Source: Armatimonadota bacterium
GTDB taxonomy: Bacteria; Armatimonadota; Fimbriimonadia; Fimbriimonadales; Fimbriimonadaceae
Length of the DNA: 64,000 nt
Direction of reading: 5' to 3'
NCBI GenBank assembly: GCA_020438215.1
Contig: JAGQUX010000009.1
Location: forward strand, 1-64,000
Part shown: positions 17,038-25,686 of the stretch, piece by piece
How the letters are laid out: every line of letters begins with the position of its first letter
Position numbering within the stretch: position 1 is the first letter of the stretch
Program-made: the position numbers and the translations under genes
Notes under the pieces: model-generated
Databases searched by the model: none
What the model was told of the DNA's origin: nothing
What the model saw: the letters and a program-made list of their open reading frames with translations, nothing else

Positions 17038-18543
17038 TTATGGACGCAAGCGGAAGGTCAAACGGAGTTCATCCGCCGCACGCGTTTCCCGCTCAGCAAG
17101 TAATTGTAGTCGAATTGGGCGATTTGCTTCCTTGACCCGGTCAACCATCTGCAATACCGTCTCTCGATTCAACTCGCCGAGTGGGTTTGGTTTACCTATA
17201 GCAGGAATCATGCCTTTTTCCACCGCAGTCTTGGTGAGATTGGCAGAAAGTGTGTCGAGGATCTGATCTGCGATCTGGCTATCGGTCAATCGGCCATCCA
17301 CTTGCACCTCAATCACCATGTCGCCTTCTTGGTAGACGATGGGGTTGGGAAGAACGAAAACAGAAATCGGAATCTCCTCTAGCTTGAATCCGTTTGCGAG
17401 TGTTCTCAGCAAAATTACTTGTTCGAAGTTTTTGCCGGAAAGTTGCCGAAGGGCGCGCTCAGTAATCTGCTCCGGATTGAGTCCCTGGAACGGCCGAATG
17501 ACGGCAAATCTTCCCGCAGCACCATTTTGGCGGGCATCGTCTTCTGCTCGCTCAACGGCGGCGGCAAAGTAGTTCTGCGCCTCGGCCAAATTCAGGCGAT
17601 CGCCGACCGAAAGGCGAGCAAGCTCATCACCGATGTTGTAGATAAGTGGTTGCAAGCGAGATTGGTCAACCATGTTTCGCAGGGCATCTCGAGCATTTCT
17701 CAGCTGCTCCACATCCGCATTGAGGGATGAAAGTTGCTTCTGGGCCGCTTCCAAATCCGCGCGATTCTGATTCTGCTGTTTTTCAAACGTTTCATTCAGT
17801 CGCTGATATGCGGAATTGAGCTCGCTATATGCTGTTTCCAGCCCATCTACCTTTGTGGTTGATTCATTTACGCGAGCCTCTAGGTCAATATTTAGGTTTT
17901 CAAGCTCAAGATTTCGCGTTTGCAGAAGCTTGTTGTCCCCTTCCAGTCGCCCAGACTCCCGTATTTGCCGATCAATTTGTGCTTGCAAATTTTTTGATTG
18001 GGCCGCGAGCGCCTTCACCTCATCCGAGGACTTCTTGAGTTCCTTGGTGTACCGTTGAACATCTCGCGCCAGCATCCCCGCTTGATCACGGAGCTTCTTG
18101 GCTTCCACCGCCGCACGAGCTGAATCTTTCCGTGCCGCATCCAGATCAATCTGAACCGTTTTGAGTTCGTTTTGGCTAGAAGCCAAGCTCTCATTCGAGG
18201 CCGTAAGTTTGCCTTCTGAATCTGTCAGTCGCTTCTCAATATCCGTGCGTTGAGCTTTCGCATCGGTCAGTTCCTGCTGAACCTTTACCAGTTCAGCGCG
18301 CGCCTTGTCCCCTTCCAGAATCCAAACTCGAACTGGCTCCACTGCGGCAAACAAGACTCCAATCGTCACCAAGGTGCCAATCATGCCCGCAATGAAGGTG
18401 CCGAGCGCGGCGGTGTGTTTCGGGCGGAGACGTTTGAATGAAAGACGCTTCTTCCCTAGTCGACGGCCAATAAGGTCACCCAGGTAGGCAACTACGCCGC
18501 CTACCAGAACCATCGCCGCGATAAAGAAGATGCTAACGCCCAT
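17038..18543 (-). CDS. DUF3084 coiled-coil membrane protein
   Basis: This 501-residue protein has two N-terminal membrane helices (about 4-24 and 45-70) separated by a basic loop (GRRLGKKRLSFKRLRPKH). A long coiled coil follows at about 80-280, then a globular C-terminal domain. The architecture and the loop match the DUF3084 family, known from cyanobacteria and some other diderms and of unknown function. It starts immediately after lptF, which suggests a role in envelope biogenesis. Confidence 0.8.
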   Translation of the reverse strand: MGVSIFFIAAMVLVGGVVAYLGDLIGRRLGKKRLSFKRLRPKHTAALGTFIAGMIGTLVTIGVLFAAVEPVRVWILEGDKARAELVKVQQELTDAKAQRTDIEKRLTDSEGKLTASNESLASSQNELKTVQIDLDAARKDSARAAVEAKKLRDQAGMLARDVQRYTKELKKSSDEVKALAAQSKNLQAQIDRQIRESGRLEGDNKLLQTRNLELENLNIDLEARVNESTTKVDGLETAYSELNSAYQRLNETFEKQQNQNRADLEAAQKQLSSLNADVEQLRNARDALRNMVDQSRLQPLIYNIGDELARLSVGDRLNLAEAQNYFAAAVERAEDDARQNGAAGRFAVIRPFQGLNPEQITERALRQLSGKNFEQVILLRTLANGFKLEEIPISVFVLPNPIVYQEGDMVIEVQVDGRLTDSQIADQILDTLSANLTKTAVEKGMIPAIGKPNPLGELNRETVLQMVDRVKEANRPIRLQLLAERETRAADELRLTFRLRP

Positions 18544-19650
18544 CTACGAAATATTCTTCCTCCGAATCAAGTAGACCGAGACGACAATCCCTATGACAAT
18601 TGGCATAAAGCTCGCCGTCCAGCTGGGGATTGCGCCGCCCTGCGCCATGATCCCCATCACGTTCCCGATGAGAAAGTAGCCAAAGATAATCAACACCGAC
18701 TGCCAGAAGCCAGTCGCGTTTCCAGCACGGTGATTACGAATTCCGAGCGGTGCCCCCACTAACCCAAAGACGAACGCGGCCAGTGGAACGGAGAACTTAT
18801 TGTAAAAACCGTACTCCAGGTTGTAAATCTGCTTCCATTGTGGCTCCGGCTCAGCACGCATTTTTTTGATCTGCTCGGCGGTTTCCTTTGAGCTAAATGT
18901 ATCGAGATCACGCAGATCACGAGCCAGGAAATCTTCGGGGCGGGCTTCATCTACGGCATCGGGCCAAAACCCATCCGGAGATTCGATGATCGAACCATCT
19001 TTCACCATGATGACTTTGCTACTCCCCGACGCCTGCCACTCTTCCAAATCGGTGAACTGAAGCTTATCAATAAGCAAGAAATACTCGGGATTCCCTTCGC
19101 CGTTGTAGCCAACAATGGTCACGCCAGTGAGCTCCCGCTCCAAGATATCAAAGTTTTTGGCCATGAGTTGGCCAACCATCTTGCCCTCTTCCATCAGAGG
19201 AATGCTTGTTGCTTTAGTGCCTTGCGTACTGAGCTGCTTAGCGATCTCAGATTTGAGCGCCGTTGCTTGAGTTGCCGCCGCCGGAACTAAGAAATCGGTC
19301 ATCCAGTACGCAACCAGCGAAACCACCAAACCAAAAACTCCGACCGGAATAATGATCCGCGGCACGCTCACACCCCCAGCGCGTAGAGCGACGATCTCGC
19401 TATCTCCGCTCAGCCGCCCAAATGCAAGGAGAGTTCCGAGCAACATCGCCATTGAGAATGTCTTCGCCATGACGCCCGGAGTCAAATACATCGCAACCTT
19501 GAAAACGGTGAATGGAGCAACTCCTTTCGCCAGGTAGTCGGTGAGTTGAAAAAGGAACGAACCAGCCATGATGAGGACTGTAAAAATCGCCACCCCGAAA
19601 GCCCAGGGCCCGAACAGTTCTCCCAAAATCAGCCGGTCGATGCGCTTCAT
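18544..19650 (-). CDS. lptF: LPS export permease LptF/LptG family
   Basis: This 368-residue YjgP/YjgQ-family permease has three N-terminal membrane helices (about 10-105), a periplasmic jellyroll domain (about 115-270) and three C-terminal helices. In Lpt systems it extracts lipopolysaccharide or a similar glycolipid together with LptB. It is coupled to lptB by a 4-base overlap. Only one permease gene is present here, so it either forms a homodimer or pairs with a distant paralogue; whether it is F or G is not decidable by eye. Confidence 0.9.
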   Translation of the reverse strand: MKRIDRLILGELFGPWAFGVAIFTVLIMAGSFLFQLTDYLAKGVAPFTVFKVAMYLTPGVMAKTFSMAMLLGTLLAFGRLSGDSEIVALRAGGVSVPRIIIPVGVFGLVVSLVAYWMTDFLVPAAATQATALKSEIAKQLSTQGTKATSIPLMEEGKMVGQLMAKNFDILERELTGVTIVGYNGEGNPEYFLLIDKLQFTDLEEWQASGSSKVIMVKDGSIIESPDGFWPDAVDEARPEDFLARDLRDLDTFSSKETAEQIKKMRAEPEPQWKQIYNLEYGFYNKFSVPLAAFVFGLVGAPLGIRNHRAGNATGFWQSVLIIFGYFLIGNVMGIMAQGGAIPSWTASFMPIVIGIVVSVYLIRRKNIS

Positions 19651-20405
19651 TCGCTCTCTTGCTCCGACTTGCCTTTTGGCTTATTGATGAAATCGTATCC
19701 CTGCCCGAGATAGAACTTCTTCACCAAATCATTACTTCGAATGGCATCTTGGTCGCCCTCAGCAATGATCTTGCCTTCCACCAAAATGTAATTCCGATCG
19801 GTGATATTCAAAGTTGCATCCACGTTGTGGTCAGTGATCAGGATACCGATCCCCTGATTCCGGAGTTTGCGGATGATCCCTTGTAGTTCTTCAATCGTCA
19901 CCGGGTCAATGCCGGTGAAGGGCTCGTCAAGCAGAATAAAGTGTGGCTCGGTAGCAAGGGCACGGGCAATCTCAACACGCCGACGCTCGCCACCGCTCAA
20001 GACGCCAGCCGTGCGATCAAGAATCTGAGTGATATGCAGTTCTTCTGCCAGCTCATCAATCTTGTCCTGGATTTGCTTTTTCGACTGCTTTTGGAGTTCC
20101 AGAACGAGCTTGATATTGTCTGCCACCGAAATCCGGCGGAAGACACTGGTTTCTTGAGCAAGATAGCCAATCCCTGCCCGGGCACGGATGTGCATCGGCC
20201 AAGCGGTGATTTCTTTCTCATCAAACTGAACTTTGCCCTGATCAGGCTTCACCAAACCAGTAACCATATAAAACGTCGTGGTTTTTCCCGCCCCGTTCGG
20301 GCCAAGCAAGCCAACAATCTCACCGGTTGAGATGTCGAACGACACGTCATCGACAACCGCACGGCCCTTGTACTTCTTGACTAAATTCGTACTCGTGATC
20401 TTCAA
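19647..20405 (-). CDS. lptB: LPS export ATPase LptB
   Basis: This 252-residue ABC ATPase powers LPS extraction from the inner membrane. It has Walker A GPNGAGKTT (35-43), the signature LSGGERRR (136-143), Walker B FILLDEP (156-162) and the LptB-like ITDHNVDATLNITDR switch region. It overlaps lptA-like and lptF by 4 bases on each side, so the four lpt genes are translationally coupled. Confidence 0.95.
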   Translation of the reverse strand: MKITSTNLVKKYKGRAVVDDVSFDISTGEIVGLLGPNGAGKTTTFYMVTGLVKPDQGKVQFDEKEITAWPMHIRARAGIGYLAQETSVFRRISVADNIKLVLELQKQSKKQIQDKIDELAEELHITQILDRTAGVLSGGERRRVEIARALATEPHFILLDEPFTGIDPVTIEELQGIIRKLRNQGIGILITDHNVDATLNITDRNYILVEGKIIAEGDQDAIRSNDLVKKFYLGQGYDFINKPKGKSEQESE

Positions 20406-21490
20406 ACGGAGCCACCCCCTTTCTTGGGATTCACATCGAGTTGTGCCCCGCCCTTGAGTTCGTAGCCCAGCACTTTCATCTCCGAATTGAGATAGATCAC
20501 GATGGTTTCCGCCGCCCCAGAACCGGAGTAGCTCGGCCCGGGAGTCATTTGCATATCCACGTTGCCCTTCACGGTCAGAGTCGCGGTGAGGTCGGCCCAG
20601 CCCGCGCTCTTAGTTTTCAAAATGGCTTGCTTTTCTGCCGAAGAAAGTTTGTCGAAGAGCATGGAATCGCTCTCAACATCCAGCTCGGTAGTATCGCCAG
20701 ACTTGGTCTGCTTGACGTTCGCCTTGACGCGGCCCTTCAGATTGGCAGCAAGAAGCGGCATTTTCGCGGCTTTGCCCCCGGTGAGGCTCTCTGTAGTGAT
20801 GGTTCCACTGGATGCGGTCAAATGTATCTTGGAAGTCGTTCCTCCATCAGAAACTTGTGAATCCATGGTGAATCCAGCACCGAGCGTAAATAGAGTGCTC
20901 GATCCCTGCTCCCTCATCGTGATGCGGCTACCAGTCAAGGAGCGTTTTGAGGAGCCAGAATCCGATCGGACAAAAACGTTGCCGATCAAGTCAGCAACCT
21001 GAATCTTCCTGTCCCCGCTACTTTCTACTAGTTGAACAGAACCAGAATTTGCCTTAAGTTCCTCAGAATTATCGCTGGAAGTCACGGTGAATGCGCCCGG
21101 GAGAGTTACTTTGGATCCCTTTCGGTCTGCATTCTCGCCAATTTGAATCTGCTCTGATGAAATGGTACGGCTTCCTCGAACAACTTTCACGCCACCAGAT
21201 AATGTCGCTTCATCTAGATAAGCACCGCCTTTGGCGGTCACCATCTTGCCCTTGATCCGGCTGGATTGGAATGTAATGCCTTGCGTATCGCTCTTGCCTT
21301 TGATCGGCGATCCTTCCAGATCAAATCTCACCGCATTGCCATCAAAACTCTGAACGTAAATCTTGTCGATTTCCGTGATCGCAAATTCGCCGCCTTGACT
21401 CTTCAAAGACGGCTTTTGCCGTTGCTGACCGACGGCAACAAAGCTCGTTGCCGCAACCAAACTCAAAACCCAAATCCATCGACTCTTCAT
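20402..21490 (-). CDS. LptA/OstA-like periplasmic protein
   Basis: This 362-residue protein has a signal peptide (MKSRWIWVLSLVAATSFVAVG) and repeated short beta segments typical of the OstA/LptA jellyroll, for example GGAYLDEATLSGGVKVVRGS and GRVKANVKQTKSGDTTELD. In the Lpt bridge this fold carries LPS across the periplasm. It is about twice as long as E. coli LptA, so it may hold two jellyroll units. Its position between lptC-like and lptB supports the role. Confidence 0.82.
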   Translation of the reverse strand: MKSRWIWVLSLVAATSFVAVGQQRQKPSLKSQGGEFAITEIDKIYVQSFDGNAVRFDLEGSPIKGKSDTQGITFQSSRIKGKMVTAKGGAYLDEATLSGGVKVVRGSRTISSEQIQIGENADRKGSKVTLPGAFTVTSSDNSEELKANSGSVQLVESSGDRKIQVADLIGNVFVRSDSGSSKRSLTGSRITMREQGSSTLFTLGAGFTMDSQVSDGGTTSKIHLTASSGTITTESLTGGKAAKMPLLAANLKGRVKANVKQTKSGDTTELDVESDSMLFDKLSSAEKQAILKTKSAGWADLTATLTVKGNVDMQMTPGPSYSGSGAAETIVIYLNSEMKVLGYELKGGAQLDVNPKKGGGSV

Positions 21491-22056
21491 TTCTTTTGAA
21501 ACTTCTCCGGTGAGCCTAGCTCACTCAAATCGGGCGATGCCCATAAAACGTCACTTGGCCCGAAAGACCAATTCGCTCCCTGGATCGTCACGCTTCCTTC
21601 GGCGGCAAACAGCTTCCGATCCTCCATCCACCGAATCGTATCCGCATTCAAGGCTAAGTCCCGCTCCATTGACTTCACTTTGGCTTTGGTGAGAACAAGG
21701 CGTTTGTTTTCACTGTCTGCTTTGCCTTCTTCTGCCTCGAACTGACTGACTTCCTTGCCCTCATCAAAGAGCGAACCGGTGACCCCATTCAAAAATGCTT
21801 CCTGGCTCCCATCCTCAATTCCCACCCGAGAACTCTCCGCATTGATCTCAAATGCTACTGAACCATCATCGCGCTTCATCGTGATGGTGACTTCGCCAGA
21901 ATTCACAACTCGGCGACCAGCGGCTTCTTCCGCCATCTTCGAGCCAACGCCCTTTACGGCGGAGCTGGCACCGTCGGCTTTTCCGCCCTTGTTTCCACCA
22001 GAAAAACATCCGGTAAGGGCAAGACAAATCACGAGGAAGAAAGCGGTATTTCGGAT
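21487..22056 (-). CDS. LptC-like lipoprotein (probable ATC start)
   Basis: The protein has 189 residues if started at ATC (22056-22054). It then begins with a complete lipoprotein signal peptide, RNTAFFLVICLALTGC, with the lipidated Cys at 17. The strong Shine-Dalgarno sequence AGGAGG sits 8 bases before this ATC. The first canonical start, GTG at 22032, leaves only eight residues before the Cys, too few for export. The rest is an LptC-type beta-jellyroll (VTITMKRDDGSVAFEINAES, LTKAKVKSMERDLALNADTI). It overlaps rlmN by 28 bases and lptA-like by 4. Confidence 0.8.
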   Translation of the reverse strand: MRNTAFFLVICLALTGCFSGGNKGGKADGASSAVKGVGSKMAEEAAGRRVVNSGEVTITMKRDDGSVAFEINAESSRVGIEDGSQEAFLNGVTGSLFDEGKEVSQFEAEEGKADSENKRLVLTKAKVKSMERDLALNADTIRWMEDRKLFAAEGSVTIQGANWSFGPSDVLWASPDLSELGSPEKFQKK

Positions 22057-23105
22057 GTCCTATCCCTCCTTGCAAATCGTCCTTGATGCATACCAGCTAG
22101 CTGACCGCAGGCGGCGGCAATATCATGCCCCCGCTCAACTCGCTCAGTCACGTTCACCCCTTTGGATTCCAGCACGCGCCGAAAGGCTTTCACTCTTTCT
22201 CTTTCAGGACGTTTGAATCCGTGTCCCGTGTCAACCCAATTGAACGGAATGAGGTTAATAACGTTTGGAACCCCTTTCACAAGCTGCGCTAACTCTGCCG
22301 CTTGTTGCTCATCATCGTTCACGCGGTCAATGAGCAGATATTCAAAAGTGACCTTCCGACCAGTAGCACGGTGATAATCCTTCATCGTGCCAACAACTTC
22401 TTCCACGGGCCACTTGTGATTCACTGGCATCAAACGGTCGCGCACTTCGTCGCGGGGAGAGTGGAGCGACAGGGCCAGGTGAATCGGGAGTTTTTCTTTC
22501 GCCAATTGCTTGATCTGCGGCACGAGCCCAACAGTTGAAATCGTCATATGGCGATAGCTCAGCCCAACCTCTTCATGGAGAATTCTGAGGGCTTTCAGCA
22601 CCTGATCCAGGTTCAAAAGCGGCTCTCCCATCCCCATCATCACGATGTGACCGATCCGTTTGGGAGAAAGCGATTGGAGAAGCAGGTATTGCCCCACGAT
22701 CTCGCTGGCATCGAGATTCCGGTCAAAGCCACCCATTCCTGTTGCACAGAAAGTGCATCCCATTGGGCAACCCACTTGACTAGAAACACAGCAGCTCACG
22801 CGATCTTCGTAAGGGAGCAGAACGCATTCGTAAACCTGCTCATCCCCGTTATGAACAAGGAGCTTATCCACGTTATCCGTTGAGCGTTTATGGTCGGCAA
22901 CACAAAGCGGATTGACGACATATTGCTCGGCTAGCTTTTCCCGAAACGCTTTGGGGAGATCAAGCATTTGATCAAAGTCGCTAACCGCTTTGGCATAAAT
23001 CCAATTCGCAAGTTGCTTCCCGCGATAGCCAGGCTCACCCAGCTCCTGCACGACGGCCTGAAGCTCGGTCGTTGTCATCCCGATCAACGGCCTGCGCGAG
23101 GTCAT
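22029..23105 (-). CDS. rlmN: Dual-specificity 23S rRNA/tRNA adenine-C2 methyltransferase
   Basis: RlmN is a radical-SAM enzyme that methylates A2503 of 23S rRNA and A37 of some tRNAs. The cluster motif is CPMGCTFC (Cys113, 117, 120). MGMGEPLLN, TISTVGL and LALSLHSP are typical, and the C-terminal GHDIAAACGQLAG carries the catalytic Cys. At 358 residues it has the expected length. It heads the lpt operon and is divergent from an RlmI-like gene by 95 bases. Confidence 0.96.
   Translation of the reverse strand: MTSRRPLIGMTTTELQAVVQELGEPGYRGKQLANWIYAKAVSDFDQMLDLPKAFREKLAEQYVVNPLCVADHKRSTDNVDKLLVHNGDEQVYECVLLPYEDRVSCCVSSQVGCPMGCTFCATGMGGFDRNLDASEIVGQYLLLQSLSPKRIGHIVMMGMGEPLLNLDQVLKALRILHEEVGLSYRHMTISTVGLVPQIKQLAKEKLPIHLALSLHSPRDEVRDRLMPVNHKWPVEEVVGTMKDYHRATGRKVTFEYLLIDRVNDDEQQAAELAQLVKGVPNVINLIPFNWVDTGHGFKRPERERVKAFRRVLESKGVNVTERVERGHDIAAACGQLAGMHQGRFARRDRTSEIPLSSS
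22054..22070 (-). promoter_or_regulatory. Strong ribosome binding site followed by ATC start of lptC-like gene
   Basis: On the minus strand AGGAGG (plus 22065-22070), an 8-base spacer and ATC (22054-22056) lie within the 3' end of rlmN. No ATG, GTG or TTG is suitably placed in that frame. Confidence 0.6.
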
Positions 23106-23200
23106 TTTCTAACCAGCAAGTTTACCGTCCGAACCTGAATTCAACTTGGGCGCACTTTGTCCCGAGCCTGGTTCGTTCCGCGCGGTACGTTGCAGGGATT

Positions 23201-24376
23201 ATGGAAATCCAAGGGCAAGTGACACTTAAGCACGGTCGCGCCAAGAAAATTCGCAATCAATACCCTTGGGTTCAGCGTGGAGAACTGCATCGAAAGGAGA
23301 ATGTCGAGGACGGCGTTCTCACTCGCGTTCTTGATGCCAAGCAAGATTTTCTTGCCATCGGAACCTACAATGGCAAATCCCGCTTTCCAGTTCGAATTCT
23401 CACGCTGAAAGATGAGCCAATCACCGAGGAGTTTTTCGTTCGGCGGTTTCGCGAGTCCATCCCCGCACGCGAATCTCTGAAAAGAATCACTGATTCCTGG
23501 CGAGTGGTTTTTTCCGAAGCAGATCGACTCCCCGGCCTGATCATTGACCAGTTCAACGGACACTTTGTGGTTCAGGTGCGCTCGCTGGCGATGGAGAACC
23601 TTAAATCACTTTGGCTTCCTGCTCTCATCGCCGTATTTCAACCCAAATCAATCTACGAGAAGTCAGAAATGGCAGGGCGGAAGGAAGAAGGGCTTGATTC
23701 CCGCGTCGAGCACCTGCATGGTTCGACTCCCGATGTTGTTGAAATGTCGGAACATGGGATGAACCTGCTTGTCCCGATTGCTGAGGGGTTGAAGACTGGT
23801 TTCTATCTTGATCAACGCAACACACGCCACGACTTTGCGCAGTTCGTCAGGCCTGGCGAAACGGTGCTGGATACCTTCTGCTACACGGGTGGGTTCTCAC
23901 TTGCAGCGACCAGGGCGGGAGCGAAGTGCACGGGTGTTGATATCCTTCCCATCGCGCTGGACACGGCCCGAGAAAACGCGCGCCGTAATAATCTAGAAAT
24001 CCCGTTCATCGAGGCGAATGCTTTTGAGTATCTCGAAGCGGGAGTGGATGGTCTTGGCCCATTCGATCACATCATTCTTGATCCGCCCGCTATCGCCAAA
24101 ACATCAGAAAAGAGGGACGCGCTGAAATGGGCGATCTGGAAGCTGGTTTATCATGCCTTGCCCAACCTGAAACCGGGCGGAATGCTGATGGTTTGCAACT
24201 GCTCGTATCAGCTCACCTGGCAATCCACAATTGAGGCTTGTCGGATCGCGGCATCCGATAAAGGCACAACACTCAACTTAGAGAGGCTGACGTTTCAGGA
24301 TATTGATCACCCAGCACCGATTCACTTCCCTGAGAGCTTGTACTTGAAGTGTTTGTGGTTGAGAAAGGGGCGCTAA
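23201..24376 (+). CDS. RlmI/RlmK-family class I rRNA methyltransferase
   Basis: This 391-residue SAM-dependent methyltransferase has an N-terminal PUA-like domain (VTLKHGRAKKIRNQYPWVQR) and a Rossmann domain with motif I DTFCYTGGFSLAA, motif IV LDPPAIAK and a Cys-containing NCSYQLT, fitting 5-methylcytosine chemistry. ATG at 23201 is preceded by AGGG and begins the conserved region. It is convergent with the mscS gene (4-base overlap). The family is clear; the target base is not proven. Confidence 0.88.
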   Translation: MEIQGQVTLKHGRAKKIRNQYPWVQRGELHRKENVEDGVLTRVLDAKQDFLAIGTYNGKSRFPVRILTLKDEPITEEFFVRRFRESIPARESLKRITDSWRVVFSEADRLPGLIIDQFNGHFVVQVRSLAMENLKSLWLPALIAVFQPKSIYEKSEMAGRKEEGLDSRVEHLHGSTPDVVEMSEHGMNLLVPIAEGLKTGFYLDQRNTRHDFAQFVRPGETVLDTFCYTGGFSLAATRAGAKCTGVDILPIALDTARENARRNNLEIPFIEANAFEYLEAGVDGLGPFDHIILDPPAIAKTSEKRDALKWAIWKLVYHALPNLKPGGMLMVCNCSYQLTWQSTIEACRIAASDKGTTLNLERLTFQDIDHPAPIHFPESLYLKCLWLRKGR

Positions 24377-25227
24377 TCAACGTCTTCTGAAGTCGCGGCA
24401 ACATTGATGATCGTTCGAGTTGGGTAAGGCACGGAGAGCTTTGCATCCGTCAACGCTTTCATCACTGCTTGCATCACTTTCGCCTTCACCAATCGACCGT
24501 CGTATTCTGACAAGTTCACAAAGAAGTAAAGAGTCAAATCAATTGAACTTTGCCCAAACTGTGTGGCAACAACCAGCGGCCCCGGATCATCCATAACTTC
24601 TTCAATGCTCAAAGTCGCTTCCGTTAAAAGGGATTGTGTCGCTTCAAGGTCAGCCTCGTAAGGAATCCCGACTGAGGCTTCAAGGCGGCGAATACTATTT
24701 GCGGTCACAACTCGAACATCTTCTTTGAAGAGTCGTGCGCATGGCATCAAAACAACTTCTCGGTTGAACTCCTGAATCGTTGCCGCGCGAGCACCAATTT
24801 CAGTAACCGTGCCCCTAGTTCCACCAATCTCGATGACATCGCCGACTTTGAAGGGGCGCGCGATCATCAAATATAAGCCAGCAATGAAGTTTTCTAAGAT
24901 TTCCTTGAAGGCAAATCCGATCGCAACAGAGCCTAAGCCCAAGCTGCCAACAAGCGTCCCAAACTCAAAACCGGGGACGGAAACGGATGCCGCCAGCAGC
25001 AAACCAAGCAAGAAAACTGCAAAAAATGCAATGCGACCAATGAGGAGGCGACCGGTCAGCTCCGCGCCGACTCGCTCTGCCGCCTTTTGTGCTGCTTTTC
25101 GCACCCATCGGGCAACTAACCAAAACAGAACGAGTAAGATTAATCCGGCAACCACACCCGGCAATCGCAAGATTGCCGCATTCACCATTTTTTGGATATC
25201 TTCCTGCAACTGATTGGCTTCTAGCAT
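24373..25227 (-). CDS. Small-conductance mechanosensitive channel (MscS family)
   Basis: This 284-residue protein has three membrane helices. The pore helix contains GSLGLGSVAIGFAFKEILENFIAG, and the beta domain starts PFKVGDVIEIGGTRGTVTEIG, both diagnostic of MscS. It releases solutes on hypo-osmotic shock. Its ATG shares one base with the stop of the preceding gene (TAATG). Confidence 0.93.
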   Translation of the reverse strand: MLEANQLQEDIQKMVNAAILRLPGVVAGLILLVLFWLVARWVRKAAQKAAERVGAELTGRLLIGRIAFFAVFLLGLLLAASVSVPGFEFGTLVGSLGLGSVAIGFAFKEILENFIAGLYLMIARPFKVGDVIEIGGTRGTVTEIGARAATIQEFNREVVLMPCARLFKEDVRVVTANSIRRLEASVGIPYEADLEATQSLLTEATLSIEEVMDDPGPLVVATQFGQSSIDLTLYFFVNLSEYDGRLVKAKVMQAVMKALTDAKLSVPYPTRTIINVAATSEDVD

Positions 25228-25685
25228 TACTTCCTATTCTCCACACACCAGCGCAAGAGGGTCAAAAACTCCTCCTTTTGGAGATACAAACGACCTTCAT
25301 TTTTGCCCTGAGAGTACTCCACCAGCTCCCGAGGGTCGAATGTGATGAGATCACGAACTGGATGATCCACCGCTCGGCGATACCAGTACTTTGAATTGAA
25401 CGCATCCCCCTCAAACCGATGAATGATGGCGTGCCACCAGCTCCCTGTTGCCGACTCATCCGATTGACAGATGAGGTGAGCCGTTTCCCAATCCCCCGCA
25501 TAGAGCCACAACCCTGCCCGAACCCCCGGGCAATCTTTGCGCTCCTCCGCAAGTTGCTTGACGATCTCAATTGCGCGGCGATCTTCGCCTGGCATTTCCC
25601 AAGAATCAAATACAGCTTCCGCGTTCCGGGCACGGCTTAGCTCGGGGAATGCTTCGGAAAACCACTCATCGAGCATGAGCTTCAT
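25227..25685 (-). CDS. Conserved hypothetical protein with WHAIIHRxEGD motif
   Basis: This 152-residue, probably soluble protein has a conserved core: GLWLYAGDWETAHLIC followed by WWHAIIHRFEGDAFNSKYWY and HPVRDL. I have the impression that this WHAxxHRxEGD...YWY pattern recurs in uncharacterised bacterial proteins, but I cannot name a function. It sits between sufD (1-base gap) and mscS (1-base overlap) and is probably co-transcribed with both. Confidence 0.7.
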   Translation of the reverse strand: MKLMLDEWFSEAFPELSRARNAEAVFDSWEMPGEDRRAIEIVKQLAEERKDCPGVRAGLWLYAGDWETAHLICQSDESATGSWWHAIIHRFEGDAFNSKYWYRRAVDHPVRDLITFDPRELVEYSQGKNEGRLYLQKEEFLTLLRWCVENRK

Positions 25686-25686
25686 C

